64,000 nucleotides of DNA. Source: Chrysaora quinquecirrha. Its lineage: Eukaryota; Cnidaria; Scyphozoa; Semaeostomeae; Pelagiidae. Location of the stretch: assembly GCA_014526335.1 (NCBI GenBank), contig JACTAT010000048.1, forward strand, positions 2,624,325-2,688,324. The letters are read 5' to 3'. The notes under the pieces were generated by a model that was not told the DNA's origin, did not search any database, and worked only from the letters and a program-made list of their open reading frames with translations. The position numbers were made by a program, and so were the translations under genes. How positions within the stretch are numbered: position 1 is the stretch's first letter; each line of letters opens with the position of its first letter. Positions 1 through 9,780 of this stretch are shown in pieces.

Positions 1-101
1 GTATGACGCTAGCCTATCTGAAAGACATTTCGTCTTTGTTCGCAATGATATCAGCAGTCAGAGAGGGCAGCATATAGCGTCACTTACAGTCGGAGAGAGA
101 T

Positions 102-405
102 ATGCTGAATCAAATATTTGCATTCAACCATCAAAACTATGCAAGATATTGCAGCTACCAGCATGTTTATCTTCGCTCTCTGCAACAGGAAAGTCATCCA
201 GCTTTTGAAGAGATAAAGTTAAAGGGCTTTGGGGCAAGCATTACATGGGAGAAGTTCTCGTCTATTCACGGGGACCTTGTTACAGAACTATTTAACAATG
301 AAACAAAAAGTACTGCCGGACCTTTCCGAGCTGGTTTCAGCACCAATACAGAGAGAGTAAATACATGGGTAAGAAACATTCATCTTCACAATAAGCTCCA
401 AACAA
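102..405 (+). pseudogene. Multicopy HEEADTR/GCDTTS-family gene, N-terminal piece (copy A, part 1)
   Basis: About 100 codons are open. The peptide contains FAFNHQNYARYCSYQ near the start, then HPAFEEIKLKGFGASIT and HGDLVTELFNNETKSTAGPF, ending at NTWVRNIHLHNKL. I recognise this order from a large family of uncharacterised, highly duplicated proteins in cnidarian genomes; no function is established to my knowledge. The open frame stops right where the reverse-oriented LINE begins (about 405). The next part of the same protein resumes on the far side of that LINE at about 2098, and roughly 110 codons expected between them are missing. This is therefore a broken copy, not a working gene. The family's copy number suggests it travels with a mobile element; that is inference. 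Confidence 0.7.
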
Positions 406-2098
406 CCTAGAAACTACGGGTAGGACGGAGATTGACCTGTAATTAGATCGATCCTCAGTTGATCCACTTTTGAAAATGGGGGCAACACGTGCTACTTTCC
501 AGCTATCAGGAAACATCCCCGATTCAATTGACAGATTATAAATCTACACAAAGAATGTGAGATAAGTGGAAATGCACTTTTAATGGAATGGCTTGCAATA
601 CCATCTGATCCAAAGCCAAAGGAAGTCTTCATTTTCTTGAGAGCCCTTTCAACAGAAACAGAATCGACGGTTCTAAACTGGAAACTCGTACCCTCTTCAT
701 TGATGTTATATTCATTAGATAGTAGGGGGTTGGGCTGCTGTGGTATGTCATCACTCAGCTTTTTACCTATACTACAAAAGAATTCATTCATCGACTGTGC
801 AATTTCATTGTTGTCAGTTTCATTACGACCTTCAACATCAAGACTGCTAACATTCGTTGTCTTAGATCTTTTATTCAACAACAAATTAATCGTCTTCCAT
901 GTCTCCTTCAAATTCCCCTTACAAAGAGCAATTTTTTTGGTAAAGTAATCTCGCTTGAGCTTTTTGCTAAGATTATTCACTTTATTCCGTACATGCTTAT
1001 AAGAATTCATTAGAATGGAAGATTTGTTTTTAACGGCAGCAGACTTGAGCTTGTCTCTGGTACGAGCAAGTTTTTTGAAATCAGTAGTCAACCATCGGGT
1101 CAGCTTATCTGAAACTTTGATCGTTCGCATGGGAGCATGTTTATCAATAATTAAAGATAATAAAGCTGACCATTTTTCCACAGCCTCGCTTACGTTAGTA
1201 CTTGACTCGACTATCTTATCCCAGTCGACATGACTGAAGTCAAACAAGAAACTGTTTTGATCGAAATTTTTCATTTTTCTTGTCGTGATAATTTTCTGTT
1301 GGCGTTTAAATGTGCCCATATATTTTCTTATACAATAAACGGCATAATGATCACTAAAAGCTACTTTTAGAACTCCAGATTTAGGAATGTTTTCTGGGTG
1401 TGTTGATGCTACATGATCAATTAATGTAGCAGTATCCAAAGTCTCTCTAGTAGGATCCTTAATTAATTGCGTAAGGCCGAATGTATCGTAAATCGAGGCC
1501 ATATGAACAGCAGCGTTTACATTATTTATGGTATTTTCAGGGGAGGTCTCCAACAAAAACATATCACAATTTGTATCTCCGAGAAAAATTATTTCCTTAT
1601 TCTCTCGATCAATGAATTCAAGGTTGCCCTCGAGCTTAGTAAATACTTCAATCGGATCAGAAGGAGGTCTATACCAGGCTGCTACCAAAAACGGCCTGGC
1701 TCTGTTAGGTTCAACCTGTATGCCAACAAATTCTAAACCTGCCTCCGGAACATCTCTTCTCCTGTGATGTTTTAATGAGTCACGGACATACACAGCCACC
1801 CCACCCCCATGCCTATCTCTGTCCTGCCTATGTAGTGCATACCCATCGACACCGAGAAGGCTATGAGCAATTTTGCTGCCTAGTTTTGTCTCATTAATTG
1901 CAAGGATATGATACCCTTTATCTTTAATGAGTTTTCTGACTTCATCGATATGAAGCAGCAAGCTATTTACATTTAAAGAGCCAATTACCACCACTCCCTT
2001 TCGGTGACGAAGGGTTCGCCCCCCACTAGCAGGACCGGGAAGCGTATTATCATTGTGGTGGTTAGGCGAGTAAGCCTCTAAAGATCCAGTCGCATTAT
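405..2098 (-). mobile_element. CR1/jockey-like LINE fragment: AP-like endonuclease plus start of RT
   Basis: A 500-codon minus-strand ORF (1994 to 492) with open frame continuing upstream to about 2098. It begins with the apurinic-type endonuclease: GSLNVNS, NETKLG, AWYRPPS, FLGDTNCDM, LIDHVAS and SDHYAV carry the expected catalytic Asn, Glu, Asp and His residues, so the nuclease looks chemically intact. A basic linker (TRDKLKSAAVKNKSSILMNS) follows, then the first RT segment (FGSDGIASHSIKSAFPL). Near 530 one frameshift moves the RT to another frame, where FPDSWKVARVAPIFKSGS and YRSISVLPVVS can be read. Then the element stops dead at about 405, lacking RT motifs A-E, thumb and 3'UTR. Both ends are abrupt and both neighbours belong to one HEEADTR-family copy. 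A 3' truncation is unusual for a LINE, so a later deletion is likely. Confidence 0.9.
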
Positions 2099-2884
2099 TT
2101 CAAAAAGGCCTTATAATTGCTAAATCGATCAGCCTACAAGAAGCATTTAGACATACCATAACAACAGTTCCACTGGCTGTAGCAACAGCAGAGTCAACGT
2201 TGAGACAGTCAGACAAGCCTTCTCTTAGAAATTCTGATAAGTGAATCAAAATCGTTACTTGAAGAGCCACCAAAGAATTGCGCATGGTTTATTGATGGAC
2301 TCGCAGCGATTCGCTCCCTGCAGCCAAAGAAAACGTACCGTGAGTGGCTAAAAGGTTTGCTTCAATTCATAAATCCACCCCAGGATTCTAAAGCAATTAA
2401 AGTTGGGCTTATAAACGACACCTATAAAGATAACAGCATAAAGGTACAAGAAAAGAGCGTGGTGAGTCAGGAGTTAAGGCAAGAGTTCTTAAGCAGTGGG
2501 TATAATAAAGAAGAACTTTTGCGTCTTATTCTCAGATATCTGGAAGCAACAGAAGGCATGATGCAGTTAAAGCATCCACATATATTTAATGCAGGGAATA
2601 CCACCTATTCAATAAGAGATGGTAGAATTAGCGTACTCCACAATTGCAACCATGAAGAAGCCGACACGCGCCTTGTGCTCCATGCTTTTCTAGCTGACAG
2701 TGATGTGGTAGTGGTTGCAAAAGATACCGAAGTCCTGATTCTCTTGATTTGGGCATACGAGCGAAAAAATGTTGGGAAGAGATGGTACATGAAATACGAG
2801 CATAATAAGTATGCTGATAGTATGTTTTTAAGATTTTTAGGCCCATTTTATGACGTCATCGATCACGTGACATCCAGGCTTAAC
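2098..2884 (+). pseudogene. HEEADTR/GCDTTS-family gene, central piece (copy A, part 2)
   Basis: Continuation of the gene piece at 102-405. From about 2160 the plus strand reads TTVPLAVATAESTLRQSDK, then after stops and a shift WFIDGLAAIRSLQPKKTYRE, then an open stretch (2357-2890) with VGLINDTYKDNSIKV, HNCNHEEADTRLVLHAF, DSDVVVVAKDTEVLILLIWA and RWYMKYEHNKYAD. Similarity ends at about 2884, where a reverse-oriented Penelope-like RT starts. The acidic HEEADTR and DxD-type clusters are suggestive of a metal-dependent nuclease fold (PIN-like), but that is speculation. The copy is disabled by stops around 2230-2290 and by missing ends. Confidence 0.7.
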
Positions 2885-3268
2885 GTATAGTGACTTTACA
2901 TCAAAAGTAACCAGTAATGAACCTGGTTTGATCTTGCCATCGTATGTTTTTAGTATTCGTAGGTAATGTGTGGTGTCTTTGATTTAGGAAGGAATTTCCT
3001 TTACTATTGGTTTTAGGTAATGATCGATGTATCGGGAGAGTTTGTATATGATTGGTCTTCCTGGATTACCAGGTTTGTGTATTTTTGGTAGCATATAAAT
3101 ATTGGTGTTCTTGTATCTGCATTACTGGTTAGACATTGAAATACTGTTTGGTCAATTATCTGACGTCTTTTTAGCTCAGTGGTAAATGTTGCAATTGCGA
3201 TGCTTAAGGTGCCTATTGAATTATGTTCTACCGTTTGGTAATAGTTGGTGTCACTTAGTTGGCGGTCA
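2885..3268 (-). mobile_element. Penelope-like element RT fragment
   Basis: Reading the minus strand from about 3268 gives RQLSDTNYYQTVEHN, then KRRQIIDQTVFQCL, then (after a one-base shift near 3083) [32 protein letters not shown] and GSLLVTFDVKSLYT. [14 protein letters not shown] and the FDVKSLYT motif are diagnostic of the N-terminal RT of Penelope-like elements. One stop codon (at the IPS-IKD position) and one frameshift break it. The fragment is cut right after the first catalytic Asp motif, at the border with the HEEADTR-family copy, and on the other side it abuts repeat unit A1. Confidence 0.75.
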
Positions 3269-3269
3269 T

Positions 3270-3692
3270 TCATTCTCTGCAGTTCTGTTCCACATCGTTT
3301 TCCTTAGCCAAGTTCGTTGGTCAAGTTTTTATGTTGCGAAGAAAATTTTACCTTTCTAGCTGTCCTTGGCTTGTTTCCTTCCGTTGAAAGGATCCCCAAA
3401 GATCATGATAGAAAACGTAGCAATATAATAAATTGAGCGCATTCTCCGTCTGATCGTGGAGAACTCGGGTTTACTGCAGGATCCTCTTTCTTGGTCTTGC
3501 TGTAGTTTATCTTGCTCAGTCCTGTATAGTCAGATACTGCTATCAAGGCAGCTTCAACTTCGTGATTGCATTTGGAAAGTGCTTTCAAATGCACTCTTGA
3601 AAAACCCTTTTAAAAGGTATTTTGTTTGTTTTCTTTGAATGAAATGCACTTCTGAATAAGCTTTTGAAATGCGGTAATGGCATTTTGTTTCC
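3270..3692. repeat. Repeat unit A, copy 1 (~420 bp)
   Basis: Starts with cattctctgcagttctgttc and ends near gcggtaatggcatttt. The same sequence recurs at 5379-5664 (shortened) and 6274-6693 with only a few differences. On the minus strand all copies keep an open frame containing SKTKKEDPAVNPSSPRSDGE; I do not recognise it. Copies 2 and 3 each directly follow a block of 51-bp minisatellite. Confidence 0.85.
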
Positions 3693-4261
3693 ATTGAAAG
3701 GGTTAAAAGCATCTGCACAACGCGATTCAAACCGGTTGACTGAATATTCACGTAAACATGGACTTTGTTTGAGGAACTTTGATTGAATAATATTAATACC
3801 AAACGAATTTTAAAATTATTCCGAAGCAAGTTTTAGTGATCGAGAAGTCTCCCCCGGTCCTCCGGAAAGCATTTTCAACAGGAAAATCACAGAAATAAAA
3901 AATTCTGTTACTCTCGTGAGGGGAATCGATCTCCTGCCTTCCACAACCCGCATCACGAAACAGGAGCCTTTACCAACAGAGCTATTTTCACGGCTTTCAG
4001 ATTTCGATAATCCCTTTAGGAAAACAATCGGGCCATTGTTCAAACAGGCACCAATGACACACTTCAAAGAGGGGTTAGCCCCAATTACCCCAGAAGCGAG
4101 AGAAGTTTGCAAAAAACGAAGGGTGATGACACGCCTACCCCACGGTCGGCCGGGCGGCGAAAAAGAAGGAAAAGCGTAACACTTACGACGTCAGCTGAGC
4201 GACTCTTACAAAATCGGTTTCCATGGAAATTACCATTTTAGTATAAGAGACTAGCTCATGC
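3693..4261. other. No gene seen
   Basis: Between repeat unit A1 and the short tandem repeats. Short ORFs occur on both strands but show no recognisable motif. I see no structural RNA. Confidence 0.5.
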
Positions 4262-4268
4262 CCGTCTC

Positions 4269-4350
4269 TGACCACCGCCTCATAGAACCACCGCCTCGTA
4301 GAACCACCGCCTCAAGGACCTCTGCCTCAAGGACCTCTGCCTTAAGAACG
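4269..4350. repeat. Short GC-richer tandem repeats (~15-16 bp)
   Basis: Three adjacent copies of accaccgcctcatagaa-like units are followed by two to three copies of aaggacctctgcctc. The stretch is GC-richer than its surroundings and lies just before the 51-bp minisatellite. Confidence 0.7.
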
Positions 4351-4439
4351 TGCGCTTGAACAAACTTTGCTTCTCGACTTAGCTCCTAGTTTCTAATATT
4401 GAGTATTTTTCCTTGGTCATAGTCCAGGGTCCCTTTTCC

Positions 4440-5378
4440 TAGTGCCAATCACAGTTCTGTTCCTCTGTTTTAGTCCAAGGTCCTTAGTCCGCAATGATGT
4501 TCCTAGTTTCAAATTAGTTAGTGTACAGCAGTTCTCTTTGTCTATGGTCTGTTCCATCAATAGTCCTGAAATAATTGATGGTCTTCTGTCCCGTTCCTTG
4601 GTCCTGTTCGTCAGTCTTGATATTGTTCAGATTTTCTATCCCATTCCTTGGTCATGTTCCTCAGACTTGTTACTGTTCATGTTCCTTAGTCCTGAAATTA
4701 TTCATGGGGTCCTGTCCCATTTCTTTGTCCTGTGTCTTATTCCTAAAACTATTCAAGATCTTCACCCCTTAGTCTAGTTCAGAACTTTGTTATTTTTCAC
4801 ATTACTTAGTCCTGAAATTATTCATGGTCTTCAGTCCCATTCCTTAGTCCTGTTCCTCAGTCCTGAAATTATTCAGTGTCTTGAGTCCCATTCCTTAGTC
4901 CTGTTCCTCAATCCTGAAATGACTCACAGTTTTCAGACTCATTCCTTATTCCTGTTCCTCAGTCTTGTAATTACTCATGGCCTTCAGTCCTGTTCCTAAT
5001 TCCTGTTCCTCAGTCCTGAAATTACTCATGGTCTTCAGTCCCATTCCTTAGCCCTGTTCCTCAGTCCTGAAATTATTCATGGTCTTCAGTCCAATTCCTT
5101 AGTTCTGTTCCTCAGTCCTGAAATTACTCATGGTCTTCAGTCCCATTCTTAAGTCCTGTTCGTCAGTTCTGAAATGTCTCATGGTCTTCAGACGCATTCC
5201 TTATTCCTGTTTCTCAGTCCTGAAATTATTCATGGTCTTCTGTCCCATTCTTTAGTCCTGTACGTCCTAAAATTACTCATGGTCTTCGGTCCCATTCCAA
5301 GTCCTGTTCCTCAGTCCTGAAATTACTCGTGGTCTTCAGTCCCATACTGTGGTCCTGTTCCTCAGTCTTGTTATTATT
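4440..5378. repeat. 51-bp minisatellite, block 1
   Basis: Imperfect tandem copies of a 51-bp unit that includes cctgaaattattcatggtct followed by tcagtcccattccttagtcc and tgttcctcagt. Because 51 is 17 codons, long open frames repeat a 17-residue peptide (SPEIIHGLQSHSLVLFL). Degenerate units at the left edge grade into better-matched units towards 5300. The ORFs (for example 4442-4999) are by-products of the period, not evidence of a protein. The block runs directly into repeat unit A2. Confidence 0.9.
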
Positions 5379-5664
5379 CATTCTCTGCAGTTCTGTTCCA
5401 CATCGTTTTCCTAGCCAAGTTCGTTGGTCAAGTTTTTATGTTGCGAAGAAAATTTTACCTTTCTAGCTGTCCTTGGCTTGTTTCCTTCCCGTTGAAAGGT
5501 CCCCCAAAGATCATGATAGAAAACGTAGCAATATAATAAATTGAGCGCATTCTCCGTTTGATCGTGGAGAACTCGGGTTTACTGCAGGATCCTCTTTCTT
5601 GGTCTTGCTGTAGTTTATCTTGCTCAGTCCTGTATAGTCAGATACTGCAATGAAGGCAGCTTGA
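5379..5664. repeat. Repeat unit A, copy 2 (3' shortened)
   Basis: Matches 3270-3560 closely, starting at cattctctgcag and stopping shortly after gtcagatactgcaatgaagg, where copies 1 and 3 continue for another ~130 bp. It is followed almost at once by minisatellite block 2. Confidence 0.85.
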
Positions 5665-5694
5665 AAGGCTTAATTTATGTAATTCTTTATGTCA

Positions 5695-6273
5695 CATTAC
5701 TTAGTCCTGATATTATTCATGGTCTTCAGTCCCATTCCTTAGTCCTGTTCCTCAGTCCTGAAATTACTCAGTGTCTTGAGTCCCACTCCTTAGTCCTGTT
5801 CCTTAGTTCTGAAATGACTCACAGTTTTCAGACTCATTCCTTATTCCTGTTTCTCAGTCCTGAAATTATTCATGGTCTTCAGTCCCATTCCTTAATCCTG
5901 TTCCTCAGTCCTGAAATTACTCACGTTCTTCAGTCCTGTTCCTAATTCCTGTTTCTCAGTCCTGTAATTACTCATGGCCTTCAGTCCTGTTCCTAATTCC
6001 TGTTCCTCAGTCCTGAAATTATTCATGGTCTTCAGTTCCATTCCTTAGTCCTGTTCCTCAGTCCTGTAATTACTCATGGCCTTCAGTCCTGTTCCTAATT
6101 CCTGTTTCTCAGTCCTGAAATTATTCATGGTCTTCTGTTCCATTCTTTAGTCCTGTCCGTCCTAAAATTACTCATGGTCTTCGGTCCCATTCCAAGTCCT
6201 GTTCCTCAGTCCTGAAATTATTGGTGGCCTTCAGTCCCATACTGTGGTCCCCTTCCTCAGTCTTGTTATTATT
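5695..6273. repeat. 51-bp minisatellite, block 2
   Basis: Same 51-bp unit as 4440-5378, again open in one frame with the 17-residue repeat SPEIIHGLQSHSLVLFL. Both blocks end with a near-identical stretch (catactgtggtcc, then cagtcttgttattattcatt) before a unit A copy. Block plus unit A therefore looks duplicated as one module. Confidence 0.9.
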
Positions 6274-6693
6274 CATTCTCTGCAGTTCTGTTCCACATCG
6301 TTTTCCTTAGCCAAGTTCGTTGGTCAAGTTTTTATGTTGCGAAGAAAATTTTACCTTTCTAGCTGTCCTTGGCTTGTTTCCTTCCCGTTGAATGATGATC
6401 CCCCAAAGACCATGATAGAAAATGTAGCAATATAGTGGATTGAACGTATTCTCCGTCTGATCGTGGAGAACTCGGGTTTACTGCAGGATCCTCTTTCTTG
6501 GTCTTGCTGTAGTTTATCTTGCTCAGTCCTGTATATTCAGATACTGCTATCAAGGCAGCTTCAACTTCGTGATTGCATTTGGAAAGTGCTTTCAAATGCA
6601 CTCTTCAAAAACCCTTTTAAAAAGTATTTTGTTTGTTTTCTTTGAATGAAATGCACTTCTGAATAAGCTTTTGAAATGCGGTAATGTCATTTT
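6274..6693. repeat. Repeat unit A, copy 3
   Basis: Near-identical to 3270-3692 over its full length, including the terminal stretch with ttgaatgaaatgcacttctg. Small differences include a short insertion near 6390 and caaaaacccttttaaaaagt in place of gaaaaacccttttaaaaggt. Confidence 0.85.
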
Positions 6694-7214
6694 AATTGCT
6701 TTTCGAAATGATTTGTTCTTGCAATTTGACAAACCTTTAATAAGGGTATTGGTTCAACATTTTGATAGATTTTTATGAATGTTCTTCGACTCCATAAATA
6801 GTATCGTCCCGACGTTTTTATCTTAGCCTCCTTAATCTTGTCTTCGACCCCCTAATGCCCCTCTGGCACTCCTATATAGAATCTTAAAGAAAAACTTCCC
6901 TTATTCGGCCAACTTTGGTGAAAACGACGGTAGCTGATTTGAGGTCATAATCATTTGGCCACTTTGTAGAATTTTCTACCCCCTCATATCTGGGAAACGC
7001 CCTCTCGCACGCCTGTTCAACATCCAGATTCGTAATCTACGCCCAAAAGTACTCCAGAAAAATCATATTTCGTAAAATCTTTCCTTCGGGGGCAATAAAC
7101 CTCATTCCCCCTCTGGTCTATTAGCAATCACCATCACCGGCCTTGCTCCTATGGTCTTCGTCCCCGGCCCTACGAAATAAAAGCCAAAAGCCTAAGTGGA
7201 CTGCTTACCTTAAA
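6694..7214. other. No gene seen
   Basis: AT-rich sequence between repeat unit A3 and the tail of the next LINE. No convincing ORF, splice pattern or RNA. Confidence 0.5.
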
Positions 7215-7258
7215 AAATTAAAGACATTTCATTTTCATTCATTTCATTTTCACTTTTT
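7215..7258. repeat. LINE 3' tail, AATGA-type short repeat
   Basis: On the plus strand catttcattttcattcatttcattttc precedes the LINE 3'UTR. On the LINE's own strand this is a GAAATGAATGAAAATG-type tail, the microsatellite-like end expected in CR1/L2 elements instead of poly(A). Confidence 0.5.
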
Positions 7259-7269
7259 TAGGCATGGTA

Positions 7270-7309
7270 GCCCCGTCAGTTAGAAAAACTGATTTACAGG
7301 GGCCATGCA
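7270..7309 (-). other. LINE 3'UTR stem-loop
   Basis: gccccgtcagttag and ctgatttacaggggc form a stem around a short A-rich loop, just inside the LINE 3' end. 3'-terminal stem-loops are used by CR1/L2-type RTs to recognise template RNA; use here is inferred from position. Confidence 0.5.
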
Positions 7310-9414
7310 TTTAAATACTATATTTTATAGGATAAAAATTTCATTATTAAAATAAACAAATATAATATACCAATTAAATCTGAAAGTAATAATGAAGAAA
7401 GCAAAATTAAACGAGGAATGATAAAGGAGATCAACTTACACCCTGCACGATTTCTCCAGCCCTTTTTTGAGTTTTTGGAGCGTGGGTGCTTCTTTTAATT
7501 CATTATCTAGTCCATTCCATAAATTTGCCACTCTGAATGAAAAGCTACTTTGACCAGCCGATGTCCTAAACATTGGAGTTCTAAGGTTTACGTTGGAATT
7601 CCGCAGTGTGCGGGAGGTGGTCTCTCTTACTCTAGTAAACATGTTGCTCGTATAGGACGGCGCCTCTGCGTTTAAGGATTTAAAAACCATTTTCAGTGTC
7701 TCAACCTCAATGAATTCCCTAAAGGTGGGCCATCCCAGGGCACGAATGAGTGGTGTGGCTGACTGATCTTATCGACTACCTGTGACAGTTCTGGCAGCGC
7801 GATTCTGTAGTTTTTGCAATTTGTTAAGAGCAGTCTCGCCAATATTTCCCCAAACAGGGCAACAATATCTGAAGAAGGGTTCCACAAGGCTTCTATACAT
7901 CTGTTTAACGGTAGATGCAGGCACATACTTGTTAGAATATCGTAATATGCCAATACCTTTGAAAATCTTACACGTTAATGAGGCTAGATGAGAGGACCAT
8001 TTTAACTGTGGACCCACATTAACTCCTAGATACTTAGTATTCTGAACCATTTTGACTTCATCATTCTCAATTTTAAACTGAGGTTTAACTGACTCAGTAG
8101 AAGTCAAATTTTTTAGTTTACTTTCCGTCCGATAATCATGCCTTCAGTTTTGGCCACATTTAATAACAGTTTGTTTCCTTGCAACCACGATTTTAAAGCT
8201 GCTAAATCAGCATTAACAGCTTCATTGATTTCAGAAACGGAGCTGGATGCAAAATATATACTAGTATCGTCCGCATACATAGATACACGAGAGTGCTGTA
8301 AGCATTTAGGTAAATCGTCGATGTAGACCAAGAAAAGGGGTCCGAGACAGGATCCTCGAGGGACTCAACAGCTTATGGTTTCGGTACTTGATGATTGCCC
8401 ATTTACTCTACAAAATTGCCTTCTCTTGGCGAGGTAGGAAACGAACCATCGAAACTCCTTACCTTTGACGCCATAGTAGTCCTCAAGTTTACTCAATAGA
8501 ATATCATGGTCTACTGTGTCTAAGGCTTTTTTGAGGTCAATAAAGACCGAATCTGTATATTGACCCTTATAGTTAGACTTATCATCAGTGGACCCTTTTT
8601 TGAAGATTGGCCCGTGCCGTGCAGTCTTCCAGCTGTCCGGAAAGTGTCCCTCAGACAAGGACCAGTTGAACAGCTGTACAAGGGAAGGGATCATAATTTC
8701 AATGCCAATTTTCAGGAAAAAGGTAGAGATTTTATCAATGCCAAATCCGTAGGAAATTTTGACTTCAGAAAAAGCTATAAGAACCTTTTTATTGTCGAGG
8801 GGGGAGAACGAAAACGAAGATGCAATGTTATTATCTCCGAATTCTCCATCTAGAACTGGGTTTTTCGTGGTCGGTCACTAAGATCTTTACCAACGTTGCA
8901 AAAGAAGTGATTCATGGTCTCCGCTATATTCCGGGGATTAGAAATCACCTTTTCGTTTTCTTTAATAAGGAGAATGTTGGTTGTTTTAGATCTTTTATTT
9001 ATCAGCTGATTGACAGTTTTCCAAGTTTCTTTGATGTCCCCCTCTCAGGAAACTAGCTTATTCGAAAAATATTCCTTTTTTGCTTTACGGTTCAAATTGT
9101 TAGCTTTACAACGAAGTTGCTTGTAAGCGTTCATTAGTATTTCTGACTTCATTTTGACAGCATTAACCTTAAGTTTATCTCTCGTTTTGAAAAGTTGTTT
9201 CAGGGAAGGGGTAATCCAGGGACAAAAGCGTTCGGTAACCCTTCGTTCGGTATTCTATTTAGAACTTTCATAAATTTTGGGGTCTCATTTTTTTTACGAA
9301 AATGGCACACCCCCGTCACTGCTCTATTGAAGTTACCCCCCCCCCCCCCACCCGAGGGCTTAATTCGCGCTCCTTAGAAAGAAGTCGATTCAAGTCACTT
9401 ACTGATCTCGCAAG

Positions 9415-9780
9415 CTAAGCTATCGTTTGAAGGATGTTGCTATCCCCAAATATGAACTCCTCTTTATCCTCAGTGGCCTTGGTTAACAAATGGGTGGGAG
9501 GCAAGTTTACTTTTGTTCTCTTCGGAAACTCTTCTTCCTCCACGACAAAATAAGATTGCCGACCGTCTTCGTATGTTTTGCAAACTATTTGTTGTAAATC
9601 CTCAAGTCTTCTTACCGTATTCCCAACGTTGGCTGGCCTAAGGCCATGTTTTGTGCAAACATGTGAAACGACAGCATCGTAGTCTGGCCTGCTTTTTGCC
9701 TTTCTTATTGATTTAATCGCATCAAATACATTGGCAAATCTCACCTGATCTTCGTCTTATGACTCTTTGCTACTTGCCAT
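9415..9780 (-). pseudogene. Small winged-helix-like ORF with in-frame stop
   Basis: An ATG at 9780 opens a frame that is stopped after seven codons by TAA and then continues for about 110 codons to 9415. The body reads FDAIKSIRKAKSRPDYDAV, then SHVCTKHGLRPANVGNTVRR, then a basic and acidic tail. The pattern of two short helices, a third helix and a beta wing (GRQSYFVVEE) fits a winged-helix DNA-binding fold, though this is judged only from sequence pattern. I do not recognise the family. Either the early stop makes it a pseudogene, or translation starts later; a GTG at 9744 is the first codon of the uninterrupted part. Confidence 0.4.

Larger units (their letters stand above)
7215..9245 (-). 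mobile_element. CR1/jockey-like LINE, decayed copy with 3' end
   Basis: Read from 9245 down: basic linker (RDKLKVNAVKMKSEILMNAY), FPDSWKTARHGPIFKKGS, then VFIDLKKALDTVDHDILLSK (RT motif A), SMYADDTSIYFASSS (catalytic YADD, about 8265), KYLGVNVGPQLKWSSHL, QKLQNRAARTVTGS and the C-terminal FSFRVANLWNGLDNELKE ending at 7436. Coding pieces are 8694-8365, 8331-8113, 8107-7769 and 7690-7436, in shifting frames. Between NYK and QYTDSVF around 8565 a block of RT is missing, so there is an internal deletion as well as frameshifts. The linker is clearly related to the LINE at 405-2098. The endonuclease is absent (5' truncation). The 3'UTR holds a hairpin and ends in AATGA-like repeats. Confidence 0.9.

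Noticed and set aside
4442..5945. ORFs repeating SPEIIHGLQSHSLVLFL
   Set aside because: The 51-bp period keeps the frame open; no start context, no domain, and units vary without sign of coding constraint that I can see.
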